Shown here: piece by piece, positions 23,821 to 31,602 of the stretch
Position numbering within the stretch: position 1 is the stretch's first letter
Layout: each line of letters opens with the position of its first letter
From: G965267605 sp965267605
Lineage (GTDB): Bacteria; Bacteroidota; Bacteroidia; Flavobacteriales_E; Vicingaceae
Reading direction: 5' to 3'
DNA: 64,000 nucleotides
Assembly: GCA_965267605.1 (NCBI GenBank)
Contig: OZ254088.1
Location: forward strand, 310,001 to 374,000
Translations under genes and position numbers: made by a program
The notes under the pieces: generated by a model
Databases searched by the model: none
Seen by the model: only the letters and a program-made list of their open reading frames with translations
What the model was told of the DNA's origin: nothing

Positions 23821-24876
23821 ATCGCAGATCAACGTTGGGATAGTATTGTAGTTGGCGCAGGACCAATTGGAATTCTTGAAGCCATTTTTCGCTCAAGGAA
23901 GGGTGAGCGTGTACTGCTTGTTGATGCTTCCGATCAGCTGGGTGGTGCGTGGGGTACCATTCAGATGAACGGTGATCTGCCAGTAGAATTCGGGTGTCAC
24001 ATCTGGGACCATGATAAACGAGCATTGAATTTTCTAAGATCGTTTTTGGATGTGCCCATCAATGCTATGAAGCCCTCTCCCAGATTGATGAAAGGAAACT
24101 GGAACCTTCCATATTCGTGGAAGAATGCTGTGTTCGTGGCCAAGAAAGTTCTGCAGCCGTCAAGGAAGTATACCAGTTGGTCTAACCTGCGTGTGGTTAA
24201 CAATACGTTCTACTACCCAATTGGTGGCTGTACTGATTTGATGAAGGATCTACTTGCCAAGCTCAAGGAAAGCTCAGTAGAAGTGAAACGGAATTGTAAA
24301 GTGAATGCAGTTGACCTGAACGATGAGGTTCAACTCGATACTACGGGTGGATCACTTAACGCGAAGAAGGTTTGTATAACCAGCGTATCCGATATTGGAA
24401 CGGTTCGGTCTGGCGAAACACAGATTGACCTTGGGGGCAGTATTGGCGCTTACTGGCACGTGCACATGTGGGTACGAAAGAATGCCGCTAAACCTTTCTC
24501 TTATGTGAGGGTGGTTGGAGATCCGTGGATGCACCGCGTAAGTAACTTGACCTCTCAGTTGCAGGTACTAACTGGTGAAAAACCATCTTATGAACTGTTG
24601 CTCGTTGGATTACATCATCCGGGAAAGGATGGGGTAGATAGAGAGACCGCTTCTTTGCGACTCTTTGATCAATTAAAGTCTATGAAACTTATCGGACAGG
24701 ATACTGAGTTGGATCATCACCATTGGAATTGCTATGAGAACCGATTGATTCCACTTGCTGAGCGGTTGAAGTTAACCGAGCTTGATCCATCACGTTTGCA
24801 GCTATTGAGCAGCACGAACTTCATGTATGGCATTGGTGCCCAAGCGGAAAGATGGTCATCCACCTTGTTAAACTGA
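23821..24876 (+). CDS. FAD/NAD(P)-binding amine-oxidoreductase-like flavoprotein, no canonical start codon
   Basis: A flavoprotein of about 351 aa with an N-terminal dinucleotide-binding motif, DSIVVGAGPIGILEAIF, and a following LLVDASDQLGGAWGTIQ. Together these mark the FAD-binding Rossmann fold of the amine-oxidase / UDP-galactopyranose-mutase-like superfamily. The first in-frame ATG (23965) lies after these motifs, so it cannot be the true start. Between the in-frame TAG at 23791 and 23965 there is no ATG, GTG or TTG. The best candidate is ATC at 23821, which would give MADQRWDSIVVGAG. Either a rare start codon is used or the reading is altered by a mutation or sequence error. The rest (FYYPIGGCTDLMKDLLAKL, NFMYGIGAQAERWSSTLLN) is intact. 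The substrate is unknown; no polysaccharide cluster is adjacent. Confidence 0.72.
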   Translation: MADQRWDSIVVGAGPIGILEAIFRSRKGERVLLVDASDQLGGAWGTIQMNGDLPVEFGCHIWDHDKRALNFLRSFLDVPINAMKPSPRLMKGNWNLPYSWKNAVFVAKKVLQPSRKYTSWSNLRVVNNTFYYPIGGCTDLMKDLLAKLKESSVEVKRNCKVNAVDLNDEVQLDTTGGSLNAKKVCITSVSDIGTVRSGETQIDLGGSIGAYWHVHMWVRKNAAKPFSYVRVVGDPWMHRVSNLTSQLQVLTGEKPSYELLLVGLHHPGKDGVDRETASLRLFDQLKSMKLIGQDTELDHHHWNCYENRLIPLAERLKLTELDPSRLQLLSSTNFMYGIGAQAERWSSTLLN

Positions 24877-24940
24877 TGGGCTGGCGTGGCAACCTGAATG
24901 ACTCTCATCGCGTCTTGATAACAGATCAAACCTACATACT

Positions 24941-25732
24941 ATGCGAAAATTTTTACTCTCTTTTCTAGTAATCGCCCTGGCGGTTGCTGCACATGCTCAA
25001 AGTCAGTCACAGTATCCCGACAGCGCGAAGAACGTTGTTACCGGACCCGGTGGAACGCCATGGAGCATAACGAATCCGTTGAATCATACAGGCACGTTGT
25101 TTACCAATGCACCTGTTATTGCACCATGTATTAACTGTAGCTCAGATCAGCTGCATTTGTACAGTTGCGGATTTACAATTCCCGGAACGGCTACCATTAC
25201 CGGTGTGGAGATGATCTACGCCAGAGGTGCATGTAATCCTGGTTCTTTTATGCAAGAAGCCATTGGAGTCCTTGCAAATGGTATTGCAACCGGAACGCCA
25301 AAGACATTCGTGGTGAGCAACGCGCAGTTAGATACCATGGGAGGCTCATCAGACCTTTGGGGAACCTCACTAACTCCAGCGATCGTGAATGCGAATAACT
25401 TTGGTTCTTATTTCCAGGGCCGCTCCCAGGGTACGTGTACGTATCAGGTAGGAAGCGTGGAGATCATTGTCTACTATTCCGTAGTAACTGGAAAAATTGA
25501 GTCGCAGTCAAGGAAACTTAAACTATACCCAAATCCGGTAAAAGACCAGTTGTCGATCACGGGTATGAGCCCTTCATCTTCTTACAGGGTGTATGACCTA
25601 ACTGGCAGGACGGTGATTCAGAGCCAATCTTACAGTGGCAATGAAACGATAGACACAAGAACGTTAAAAGCTGGTCTCTACTTCCTCAAAGTTGAAGGAC
25701 AGAAGGAAGTTGAGAAGTTCATTGTAGAGTAA
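24941..25732 (+). CDS. Small T9SS-secreted protein
   Basis: A 263-aa secreted protein with signal peptide MRKFLLSFLVIALAVAAHAQ. A beta-rich N-terminal domain of about 160 residues contains two Cys-rich spots (CINCSSDQLHLYSCG, GACNPGSF). A C-terminal type A sorting domain follows (LKLYPNPVKDQLSITGM ... TLKAGLYFLKVEGQ ... KFIVE). The cargo domain is not recognised. A strong terminator follows the stop by about 25 bp, so the gene is likely monocistronic. Confidence 0.85.
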   Translation: MRKFLLSFLVIALAVAAHAQSQSQYPDSAKNVVTGPGGTPWSITNPLNHTGTLFTNAPVIAPCINCSSDQLHLYSCGFTIPGTATITGVEMIYARGACNPGSFMQEAIGVLANGIATGTPKTFVVSNAQLDTMGGSSDLWGTSLTPAIVNANNFGSYFQGRSQGTCTYQVGSVEIIVYYSVVTGKIESQSRKLKLYPNPVKDQLSITGMSPSSSYRVYDLTGRTVIQSQSYSGNETIDTRTLKAGLYFLKVEGQKEVEKFIVE

Positions 25733-25757
25733 TACTATCTCGATGACATGAATTCGG

Positions 25758-25787
25758 AAGCCGTGGTCAACCACGGCTTTCTTTTTT
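25758..25787 (+). terminator. Rho-independent terminator
   Basis: A 9-bp perfect stem (AAGCCGTGG / CCACGGCTT) with loop TCAA is followed by a T-rich run (TCTTTTTT). It ends the T9SS gene at 24941-25732 and may also act against the convergent 25810 gene. Confidence 0.88.
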
Positions 25788-25809
25788 AGCACCGTTGAAT
25801 AGGCGGTTA

Positions 25810-26568
25810 CTAAATGTGTCCGCGTAGTTTGTAGATCAAACACCCCATCCACTCGTGGATAAGCGCGCCCCACATTACCATGGCACCCTCATTGGGTACC
25901 AATAAATGGTCCAGATGATATCTACGCTCTCCAGCACGGTAATCAACCGGATAGCAATCCACCTCCAAACCTACTTTCTCAAAACAAGCTTTAGCTCTGT
26001 ACATATGGTAGGCTGAGGTGATGAGAAGTATCCGTTTGTTCTCCATTTTCATTTTGGTCAACAGTGCTTTCGTATACAGGGCATTTTGTCTGGTGTTCTT
26101 CGAAAGTCTTTCCGTGATAACCCTGGATCGCTTCATACCAAGATCAATGGCAAAATTCCGTGCAATGACGGATTCAATCATCTCTGGATAGATCAGGCTT
26201 GCAGAACCCCCGGAGATGATCAGCTTTTTGACTGAATCTTGTTGAAGCAGGCGCATCCCATGAAGAAACCTGTCATTACTGTTTTCGAAGCCAGCCATTC
26301 CATGCCCATAGTCATAACTTACAAACCCACTTAGAACGATAGCAGCATCGTAGGGTTTTGAGAAATCAGCATTCCCTTTTTGCTCCCATGGCCTAAGGAA
26401 TTCACACAGGATGAAGCTATTCGAGAATACAAAAGCAATAACGATCAGCTGCCATATTGCTCTTTTCTTCTTTTCTGGCTTTACGAAGTATGCCCTCAAC
26501 GCCAGAGCAAATACCCATACAATTGGAGACAGCAGGAACGATAAGATTTTTGAAAGGAGGAAAAACAT
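25810..26568 (-). CDS. YdcF/DUF218-family membrane protein (SanA/ElyC-like)
   Basis: A 252-aa protein with two N-terminal membrane helices (LLSKILSFLLSPIVWVFALA and IWQLIVIAFVFSNSFILCEF) and a C-terminal DUF218 domain. Family motifs are YDAAIVLSGFVSYDYGHGM, KKLIISGGSASLI, ITERLSKNTRQNALYTKALL and LLITSAYHMYRAKACFEK. This is the arrangement of ElyC/SanA-type envelope proteins linked elsewhere to lipid-carrier or envelope integrity. ATG 26568 overlaps the hemG stop by one base (TGATG), so translation is coupled; the adjacent GTG 26571 is less likely. Confidence 0.85.
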   Translation of the reverse strand: MFFLLSKILSFLLSPIVWVFALALRAYFVKPEKKKRAIWQLIVIAFVFSNSFILCEFLRPWEQKGNADFSKPYDAAIVLSGFVSYDYGHGMAGFENSNDRFLHGMRLLQQDSVKKLIISGGSASLIYPEMIESVIARNFAIDLGMKRSRVITERLSKNTRQNALYTKALLTKMKMENKRILLITSAYHMYRAKACFEKVGLEVDCYPVDYRAGERRYHLDHLLVPNEGAMVMWGALIHEWMGCLIYKLRGHI

Positions 26569-27884
26569 CACACTTCAATTTTATCTGCGGTGGTCCATCC
26601 ACACTCAATTCTTTTACCCACTGCAACGCCACCGGTAAAATTTCCGATGATGTGGAGTCCGGGGTATTCCTGTTCGAACCCTTGAATGGTGTCTACTATT
26701 TCCTGTTGCTCCAGTCCATATTGTGGGATTCCGGGATACCATCGTTTGATGGAAAGAACTCTTGGTTCCCCTTTAAGCTTCAGGGCATTCTGAATATCAG
26801 GTAGTACGGCTGCCTTTAGATCTTCATCGGTCATTTTCACTTGCGAGGGGTTTGAAATACCTCCAGACATAACCGTGTACAACGCATGCCCCTCAGGAGC
26901 TGATCCAGGAAAAATGTCCGAATTGAAAATGATCCCCATGAATTTTTCCTGGCTTGGAGGAAGCTTCAATACACCAAATCCTTTGATATCCGGATGGGTG
27001 CTGTCTTCAGGTACAGTGATGTGCATGCTCGCTACCGGGGCATGCTCAACCTTAGATAGAATCTGATCTAAAGCAGCCTCTCCCGCGATGGCTGATGTGG
27101 CTTTCGCAGAGCAGGTAAATACAAGGTGCTTACAGTTAACTGGCCCGTTGGAGGTAGTGAGCGTGAATCCCGGATTAGCAGCTGTGGCCTCTGTTACGTT
27201 GCATCCTAAGTGCACATGATCTCTCAATTTGGTGTAAGCACTTTTTGTCAGGCATTCGAGCCCTCCCTGCATACTAAACATCTTTCTTCCTTGCAGACCA
27301 GAAGATTTTAATCCTTTGATGATGCTGCCATATTCTTGTTCCAGTTCCCACAATTTGGGAAATGCGTATTTGGCACTGAGTCGATAGGTCTCACCGGCAT
27401 ATACACCACGTACAAATGGGGCCAGTAGCTTGTCGTGTATTTCCGTTCCGAACCTTCTTACGAAAAACGATTTTAGGTCGGTGTCATCCTTCGTTCTGCT
27501 CTTGAACTTTTCAGTAAAGATCTTGAACCGCGCACCGGTGGAGAGAAAACCAGACTTCATAAGATCACCCGGCCCGGAAGGTAAAAGGGTCAGTTCTCCA
27601 TTGTTCAAGGTGTATCTTTTCGATGCAACCGACTCATCAGGAAAGACAACCCGATCGTTCAGTTGCAAATGATCGATGAATTTGTCAAGCCACTCATCTT
27701 TGATCACTGTATTCGGTCCTTCCTCTAGTGTGAACCCATCCACCTCCTTACTGCCGATCATTCCACCCGCTCGTTCCGCTGATTCGAGGATCACGAAACT
27801 CAATCCCCGTTCTTTCAATCGAAGCCCTGTAGCCAGTCCTGTTATACCGGCACCAATAATCGCTACATCATACGTGTCCTGCAT
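26568..27884 (-). CDS. hemG: Protoporphyrinogen oxidase (HemG/HemY type)
   Basis: A 438-aa FAD enzyme for aromatisation of (copro)protoporphyrinogen in haem synthesis. The FAD motif is DVAIIGAGITGLATGLRLKE (residues ~5-24), followed by ILESAERAGGMIGSKEVDGF and LEEGPNTVI. The central RRFGTEIHDKLLAPFVRGVYAGE is diagnostic for the oxygen-dependent PPO family. The C-terminal GLHIIGNFTGGVAVGKRIEC closes the FAD site. ATG 27884 is chosen because it begins the Rossmann strand; an upstream in-frame ATG at 27911 adds nine codons without homology. It is the first gene of a two-gene unit with the DUF218 gene. No other haem gene is nearby. It would feed the haem needed by the cbb3 oxidase encoded later in the window. 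Confidence 0.9.
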   Translation of the reverse strand: MQDTYDVAIIGAGITGLATGLRLKERGLSFVILESAERAGGMIGSKEVDGFTLEEGPNTVIKDEWLDKFIDHLQLNDRVVFPDESVASKRYTLNNGELTLLPSGPGDLMKSGFLSTGARFKIFTEKFKSRTKDDTDLKSFFVRRFGTEIHDKLLAPFVRGVYAGETYRLSAKYAFPKLWELEQEYGSIIKGLKSSGLQGRKMFSMQGGLECLTKSAYTKLRDHVHLGCNVTEATAANPGFTLTTSNGPVNCKHLVFTCSAKATSAIAGEAALDQILSKVEHAPVASMHITVPEDSTHPDIKGFGVLKLPPSQEKFMGIIFNSDIFPGSAPEGHALYTVMSGGISNPSQVKMTDEDLKAAVLPDIQNALKLKGEPRVLSIKRWYPGIPQYGLEQQEIVDTIQGFEQEYPGLHIIGNFTGGVAVGKRIECGWTTADKIEV

Positions 27885-27977
27885 CACATGCAAAATAGCG
27901 ACTATCAGCACAAGAAAAAATTCTAGGCCATATGCAACTTTCTCAAATACGGTGGTCTTTGTAATAAACGCTAGGAT

Positions 27978-28694
27978 ATGAATCGCATTTTAATAGCAGC
28001 CATGATCGTGTTTTCTGTAGGATTAATGTCCTGCAGAAGGGTGATTATAGGAGGTGAAGGGCCAGTGGTAGCAGAGAATCGTGCCCCTGGTTATTTCGAT
28101 CGGCTGGAACTACAAGATGGTATACAGGTGTATATCAATCACAGCAATGAGCCCAAGTTCTCGGTTCGGATCGAAGCTCCCGAGAACATTGTGCCTTATA
28201 TAGAAACGACCGTTGTAAACGATAAGTTGATCATTCAGGACAGGCGCAGAAGAAACTGGAGAAATGGGTACGCTACGGTTTATGTTACCGTAGATACATT
28301 GGAAGAGATCACATCGAATGGGTCAGGTGATATCTACGCCAGTAATCTGATGGGACCATCCACATACATCGGTATTTCCGGTTCCGGAGATATGGATCTG
28401 GGAATGAATATTACCAATGATGTGCGATTGGATATCAGTGGAAGCGGAGACCTGGAGATGACAGGTGGAGCCCATTTGTTGGACATGTACCTGTCCGGCT
28501 CTGGAGATTTTCAAGGAAGAAATTTCAATGTAGACAATTGTGAAATAGACGTTACTGGAAGCGGAAACGCGGAGGTGTATGTAAGCGATAGTCTGGACGT
28601 AAGAATAACGGGAAGCGGTGATGTATACTATTGGGGAAACCCAGGTTTTGTGTCACAGTGGATCACAGGAAGCGGTAACCTAATCAAGAAATAA
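27978..28694 (+). CDS. DUF2807 'head GIN' lipoprotein
   Basis: A 238-aa predicted lipoprotein (leader ending SVGLMSCRRVI) with a DUF2807 beta-helix. GSG repeats are at about 20-residue spacing: TSNGSGDIYASNL, ISGSGDMDLGMNI, ISGSGDLEMTGGA, LSGSGDFQGRNF, VTGSGNAEVYVSD, ITGSGDVYYWGNP and ITGSGNLIKK. It shares the terminal GSGDVxYxGNP block with the 16819 gene, so the two are diverged paralogues. It is first in an operon with an outer-membrane protein (6-bp gap), an ECF sigma factor, an anti-sigma-like protein and a DUF4097-like protein. Confidence 0.85.
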   Translation: MNRILIAAMIVFSVGLMSCRRVIIGGEGPVVAENRAPGYFDRLELQDGIQVYINHSNEPKFSVRIEAPENIVPYIETTVVNDKLIIQDRRRRNWRNGYATVYVTVDTLEEITSNGSGDIYASNLMGPSTYIGISGSGDMDLGMNITNDVRLDISGSGDLEMTGGAHLLDMYLSGSGDFQGRNFNVDNCEIDVTGSGNAEVYVSDSLDVRITGSGDVYYWGNPGFVSQWITGSGNLIKK

Positions 28695-28699
28695 TAGGG

Positions 28700-29389
28700 A
28701 TGAAAAGCATAAAGTATAAAGTAATGATAGCGGCATGTGTCTTTGGAATAACGGCACACGCGCAAATCGGTAACGATGATGGAGGGATGACGGAGTTTGA
28801 GCCGATCACCTCAAAAAATCGAAGAGGTGGTAGAGACGTGCAAACACTGTTTAATGATGTACGCGTGACAGGAGCGCACATTGCCTTCTCTAACCGAATT
28901 GCACAGTTGAATGGTCAGCTTGGCTTCTTTACCGGAGGACAGCTGATGATGGGTTTCAATCACGACCTCAACATTGGCTTTGGTCTTTACGGATTGGTAT
29001 CGGATGTGAAGAGCAACTATGTAGACATAGATGGATTCAATAACTACTACTATGAATACAGCTATGGAGGATTGATCATTGAGCCCGTAATCATGGATGA
29101 GAAATTAATACACGTTACTGTTCCGGTGTTGTTGGGTGCAGGAGGAGCGTTGGCTACGCAGCATAGGTTTTACGATTACCAGTTTTGGAATGACCTGAAC
29201 CCTTCACCCGGAACGATCTTTTTTGTTGCCGAGCCTGGTTTGATGGCTCAGCTCAATGTTACCCGTTGGTTGAGAGTAGCTGTAGGTGGGCATTACCGTG
29301 CTGCATTAGGGTCGGCTCTTCCGAATACCAAGGATTGGCAGAATAGCGGCTTTGGCGGTAACTTCGTTGTGAAACTTGGTTGGTTCTAA
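28700..29389 (+). CDS. Exported outer-membrane-like hypothetical protein
   Basis: A 229-aa exported protein with signal peptide MKSIKYKVMIAACVFGITAH. The mature part looks like short amphipathic strands (GFFTGGQLMMGFNHDLNIGF, YYYEYSYGGLIIEPVIMDEK, GMLAQLNVTRWLRVAVGGHY-like aromatic-girdle patterns) and ends NFVVKLGWF. A terminal aromatic is typical of outer-membrane barrels. It is second in the sigma-factor operon. No family is recognised. The sigma factor gene follows in the same reading frame after the TAA and seven codons. Confidence 0.7.
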   Translation: MKSIKYKVMIAACVFGITAHAQIGNDDGGMTEFEPITSKNRRGGRDVQTLFNDVRVTGAHIAFSNRIAQLNGQLGFFTGGQLMMGFNHDLNIGFGLYGLVSDVKSNYVDIDGFNNYYYEYSYGGLIIEPVIMDEKLIHVTVPVLLGAGGALATQHRFYDYQFWNDLNPSPGTIFFVAEPGLMAQLNVTRWLRVAVGGHYRAALGSALPNTKDWQNSGFGGNFVVKLGWF

Positions 29390-29410
29390 TCACCACCTGC
29401 GCAACAAGTA

Positions 29411-29968
29411 TTGGGAGAGTATAAAGACATTCATGCTGGATTGGTTGAAGCCTGTAGGGCACACGACCAAACGGCACAGAGGAAGCTGTATGATCTGTAT
29501 GTGGAGGCGATGTACAATACATCCCTACGGATACTGAAAAGCAGGGAAGAGGCGGAGGATATCGTACAGGAAGCGTTCATTGAGGCTTTTACCAAGATTC
29601 ACTCCTTCAAAGGGAAGTCAACCTTCGGAGCCTGGTTAAAGAGAATTGTGATCAACAAGTCTATCAACCAGACCAAGAAAAGGAAGATTGAATACGATGA
29701 TGTAGACGAAAGGAAAGTGGATGTGGAGGATGAACAGGTTGAAGAGATGATTCCCTATACCATTGAAAATGTCAAGCAGGCATTGAATGGTTTATCGGAG
29801 GGGTACCGGGTTGTTTTTACGCTCTTCGCATTTGAGGGATACAGCCACCAGCAGATTGCCGATGAGCTAGGGATTACTGAATCAACAAGTAAGTCTCAAT
29901 ACAACAGAGCCAAAAAGAGAATTAAAGAATTAGTGATTAAACAGAATTATGAAAGATCAGCAGGATAA
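29411..29968 (+). CDS. ECF-family RNA polymerase sigma factor
   Basis: A 185-aa sigma-70 family ECF factor with regions 2 and 4 only. Region 2 is YNTSLRILKSREEAEDIVQE followed by AFIEAFTKIHSFKGKSTFGA. Region 4 is LSEGYRVVFTLFAFEGYSHQ, then QIADELGITESTSKSQYNRA. The start is TTG 29411: the frame is closed upstream by the preceding gene's TAA at 29387 and there is no ATG before region 2. It overlaps the anti-sigma-like gene by 20 bp. In this family such factors are usually held by the adjacent membrane protein until an envelope signal. Confidence 0.93.
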   Translation: MGEYKDIHAGLVEACRAHDQTAQRKLYDLYVEAMYNTSLRILKSREEAEDIVQEAFIEAFTKIHSFKGKSTFGAWLKRIVINKSINQTKKRKIEYDDVDERKVDVEDEQVEEMIPYTIENVKQALNGLSEGYRVVFTLFAFEGYSHQQIADELGITESTSKSQYNRAKKRIKELVIKQNYERSAG

Positions 29969-30455
29969 ACTCGAAGAATTCATTTCTGGAAACAGGGAGA
30001 AGTTCGGTGACAAGGTAGATGCCGATGGTATCTGGGCTGGTGTGGAAGCAGGACTTCAGGAACGTCCGGTACGGAAGGTCAAGATTTGGCAGATAGCAGC
30101 TGCAGCGGCCATTCTTATTGCGGTAAGTGTATCGGTGTACAATGGATCGGAAGATGCGGTAACGGTTCCTATGAATTGCGAAGCAGATGTTTCACTGAAG
30201 TCGGTTTCAAATGAACTTGCTGAGGTGGAATTGTATTACACTGCATCCATTGAAGAGAAGATGGCACAGGTGAAGGCGATGGGTGTTGAACAAACTTACC
30301 TGGTAGAAGTAGAGGAGTTGGACAACGAGTTCCACACACTTAAGGCAGATATGTGTGAAAGCATGGACAACGAGAGAGTGGTTGAGGCGATGTTGATGAA
30401 CTATAAGATGAGACTGGAAATTCTGCAGAGTATAATCGATGAAGTTGAGGCATGA
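29949..30455 (+). CDS. Anti-sigma-factor-like single-pass membrane protein
   Basis: A 168-aa protein with a cytoplasmic N-terminus of about 45 residues (MKDQQDKLEEFISGNREKFG), one membrane helix at residues ~48-64 (IWQIAAAAAILIAVSVSVYN) and an acidic, helical extracytoplasmic part. This topology and position, overlapping the sigma gene by 20 bp, is that of Bacteroidota anti-sigma factors. No zinc-binding HxxxCxxC anti-sigma motif is seen. The role is therefore inferred from context and topology. Its stop overlaps the next gene as ATGA. Confidence 0.75.
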   Translation: MKDQQDKLEEFISGNREKFGDKVDADGIWAGVEAGLQERPVRKVKIWQIAAAAAILIAVSVSVYNGSEDAVTVPMNCEADVSLKSVSNELAEVELYYTASIEEKMAQVKAMGVEQTYLVEVEELDNEFHTLKADMCESMDNERVVEAMLMNYKMRLEILQSIIDEVEA

Positions 30456-31549
30456 TGAAATTGAAGAGCATAGGATGTATAGTGGTTTTGGGCTGTAGTT
30501 TGGCGGCTAGCGCTCAGGGCTATGAAAGAATGAAACGCATTGAGCATGTGTATCCGATCAAGGAGAATACGAGGGTCGAGATCTACAACAAGTATGGCAA
30601 TGTTCATGTCAACACATGGGAAAAGGACAGTGTGAAGATCAGGATCAAGATCACCGCCCAAGCCAACAGGCCTCAGAATGCAGATAAGCAGATCAACAGG
30701 GTGCGGTTTAGTGTAGAGAAATCTGAAGGATATGTTGTTTGCAAGACTATATACGGACAGCAGGGAGAGCTCGGTAAACTGGTAGATGAGATTGATCGGG
30801 TAGGCAAGATGCTGTTCAACAACTACCATAAGGTTACCATCAACTATGAAGTTTTCCTTCCAGCGAAGACAGATTTGGTTGTGTCCAATAAGTTCGGAGA
30901 TATATATATGCCGTCATGGACGGGAGATCTGTCATTGGATCTGTCGTATGGTGATCTGCGTGCCAGAAAGATCAAGAATGCAAAACGGATTAAACTGATG
31001 TATGCTGGTAAGGCTATTATTGATGAGATTGACCGCGGTGATATGAATGCTGCGTTTTCCGATGTCATTATTGATCACGTGAAAACGCTTGATCTAAAGT
31101 CAAGGTCGTGTGATATCAGCATTGAGCAAGCCGATGATCTTACGGTGTCTTCTTCACACGACAAGTTCATGATTGAGCAGGTGGAGGATTTTGATGGATC
31201 TATGAGCTTCACAAAATGTAGGATCAGGAAACTTATGGGTCCAATGGACATAACATCCAAGTACGGAGATATAACTGTGAAGGATGTGATGCCAACAGCC
31301 AGCAAGATCAGGCTAATGGGTGAGTATACTGACTATACCATCAATTATGCTCAGGATGCTTCAGTGAGTTTTGATCTGACACTCGATGACAATGGCAAAG
31401 ACCTTGTGCTTCCGAAGTCAGACGTGGTCATTTCTAAAGACGATAATGATGGCAAGTTGAGATATATTTCCGGCAAGTTGGGCAAGGCTGGAAGTTGCTC
31501 TCTGTCCATCAACGGTAAGTCTTCCTACGTGTTCATTGGAAAGAATTAA
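30452..31549 (+). CDS. Exported DUF4097-like beta-helix protein
   Basis: A 365-aa exported protein with leader MMKLKSIGCIVVLGCSLAAS and mature start near AQGYERM. The body has short repeated strands of the DUF4097/adhesin-like type: IYNKYGNVHVNTWEKDSVKI, VVSNKFGDIYMPSWTGDLSL, LSYGDLRARKI and TSKYGDITVKDV. The recurring K-Y/F-G-(D/N)-I/V unit predicts a beta-helix related in shape to DUF2807. It is coupled to the anti-sigma-like gene by a 4-bp overlap and closes the operon. Either ATG of the tandem ATGATG may be used. Function unknown; it may be a sensor or output of the sigma system (inference). Confidence 0.78.
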   Translation: MMKLKSIGCIVVLGCSLAASAQGYERMKRIEHVYPIKENTRVEIYNKYGNVHVNTWEKDSVKIRIKITAQANRPQNADKQINRVRFSVEKSEGYVVCKTIYGQQGELGKLVDEIDRVGKMLFNNYHKVTINYEVFLPAKTDLVVSNKFGDIYMPSWTGDLSLDLSYGDLRARKIKNAKRIKLMYAGKAIIDEIDRGDMNAAFSDVIIDHVKTLDLKSRSCDISIEQADDLTVSSSHDKFMIEQVEDFDGSMSFTKCRIRKLMGPMDITSKYGDITVKDVMPTASKIRLMGEYTDYTINYAQDASVSFDLTLDDNGKDLVLPKSDVVISKDDNDGKLRYISGKLGKAGSCSLSINGKSSYVFIGKN

Positions 31550-31590
31550 TTCACCCGTAGAATAAAAGTAATTTAGTGCAGTTACTGTAC

Positions 31591-31598
31591 TAACCTTG
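31591..31598 (+). promoter_or_regulatory. -7 element adjacent to the TonB receptor start
   Basis: TAACCTTG, one mismatch from TAnnTTTG, ends 4 nt before the ATG at 31603. No clear -33 TTG is seen. Confidence 0.4.
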
Positions 31599-31602
31599 CT
31601 GA

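Noticed and set aside
29387..29411. Possible fusion of the outer-membrane-like protein and the sigma factor, since both are in the same frame
   Set aside because: A TAA separates them, the upstream protein ends with a typical terminal aromatic, and the sigma factor's regions 2 and 4 are complete from the TTG start.
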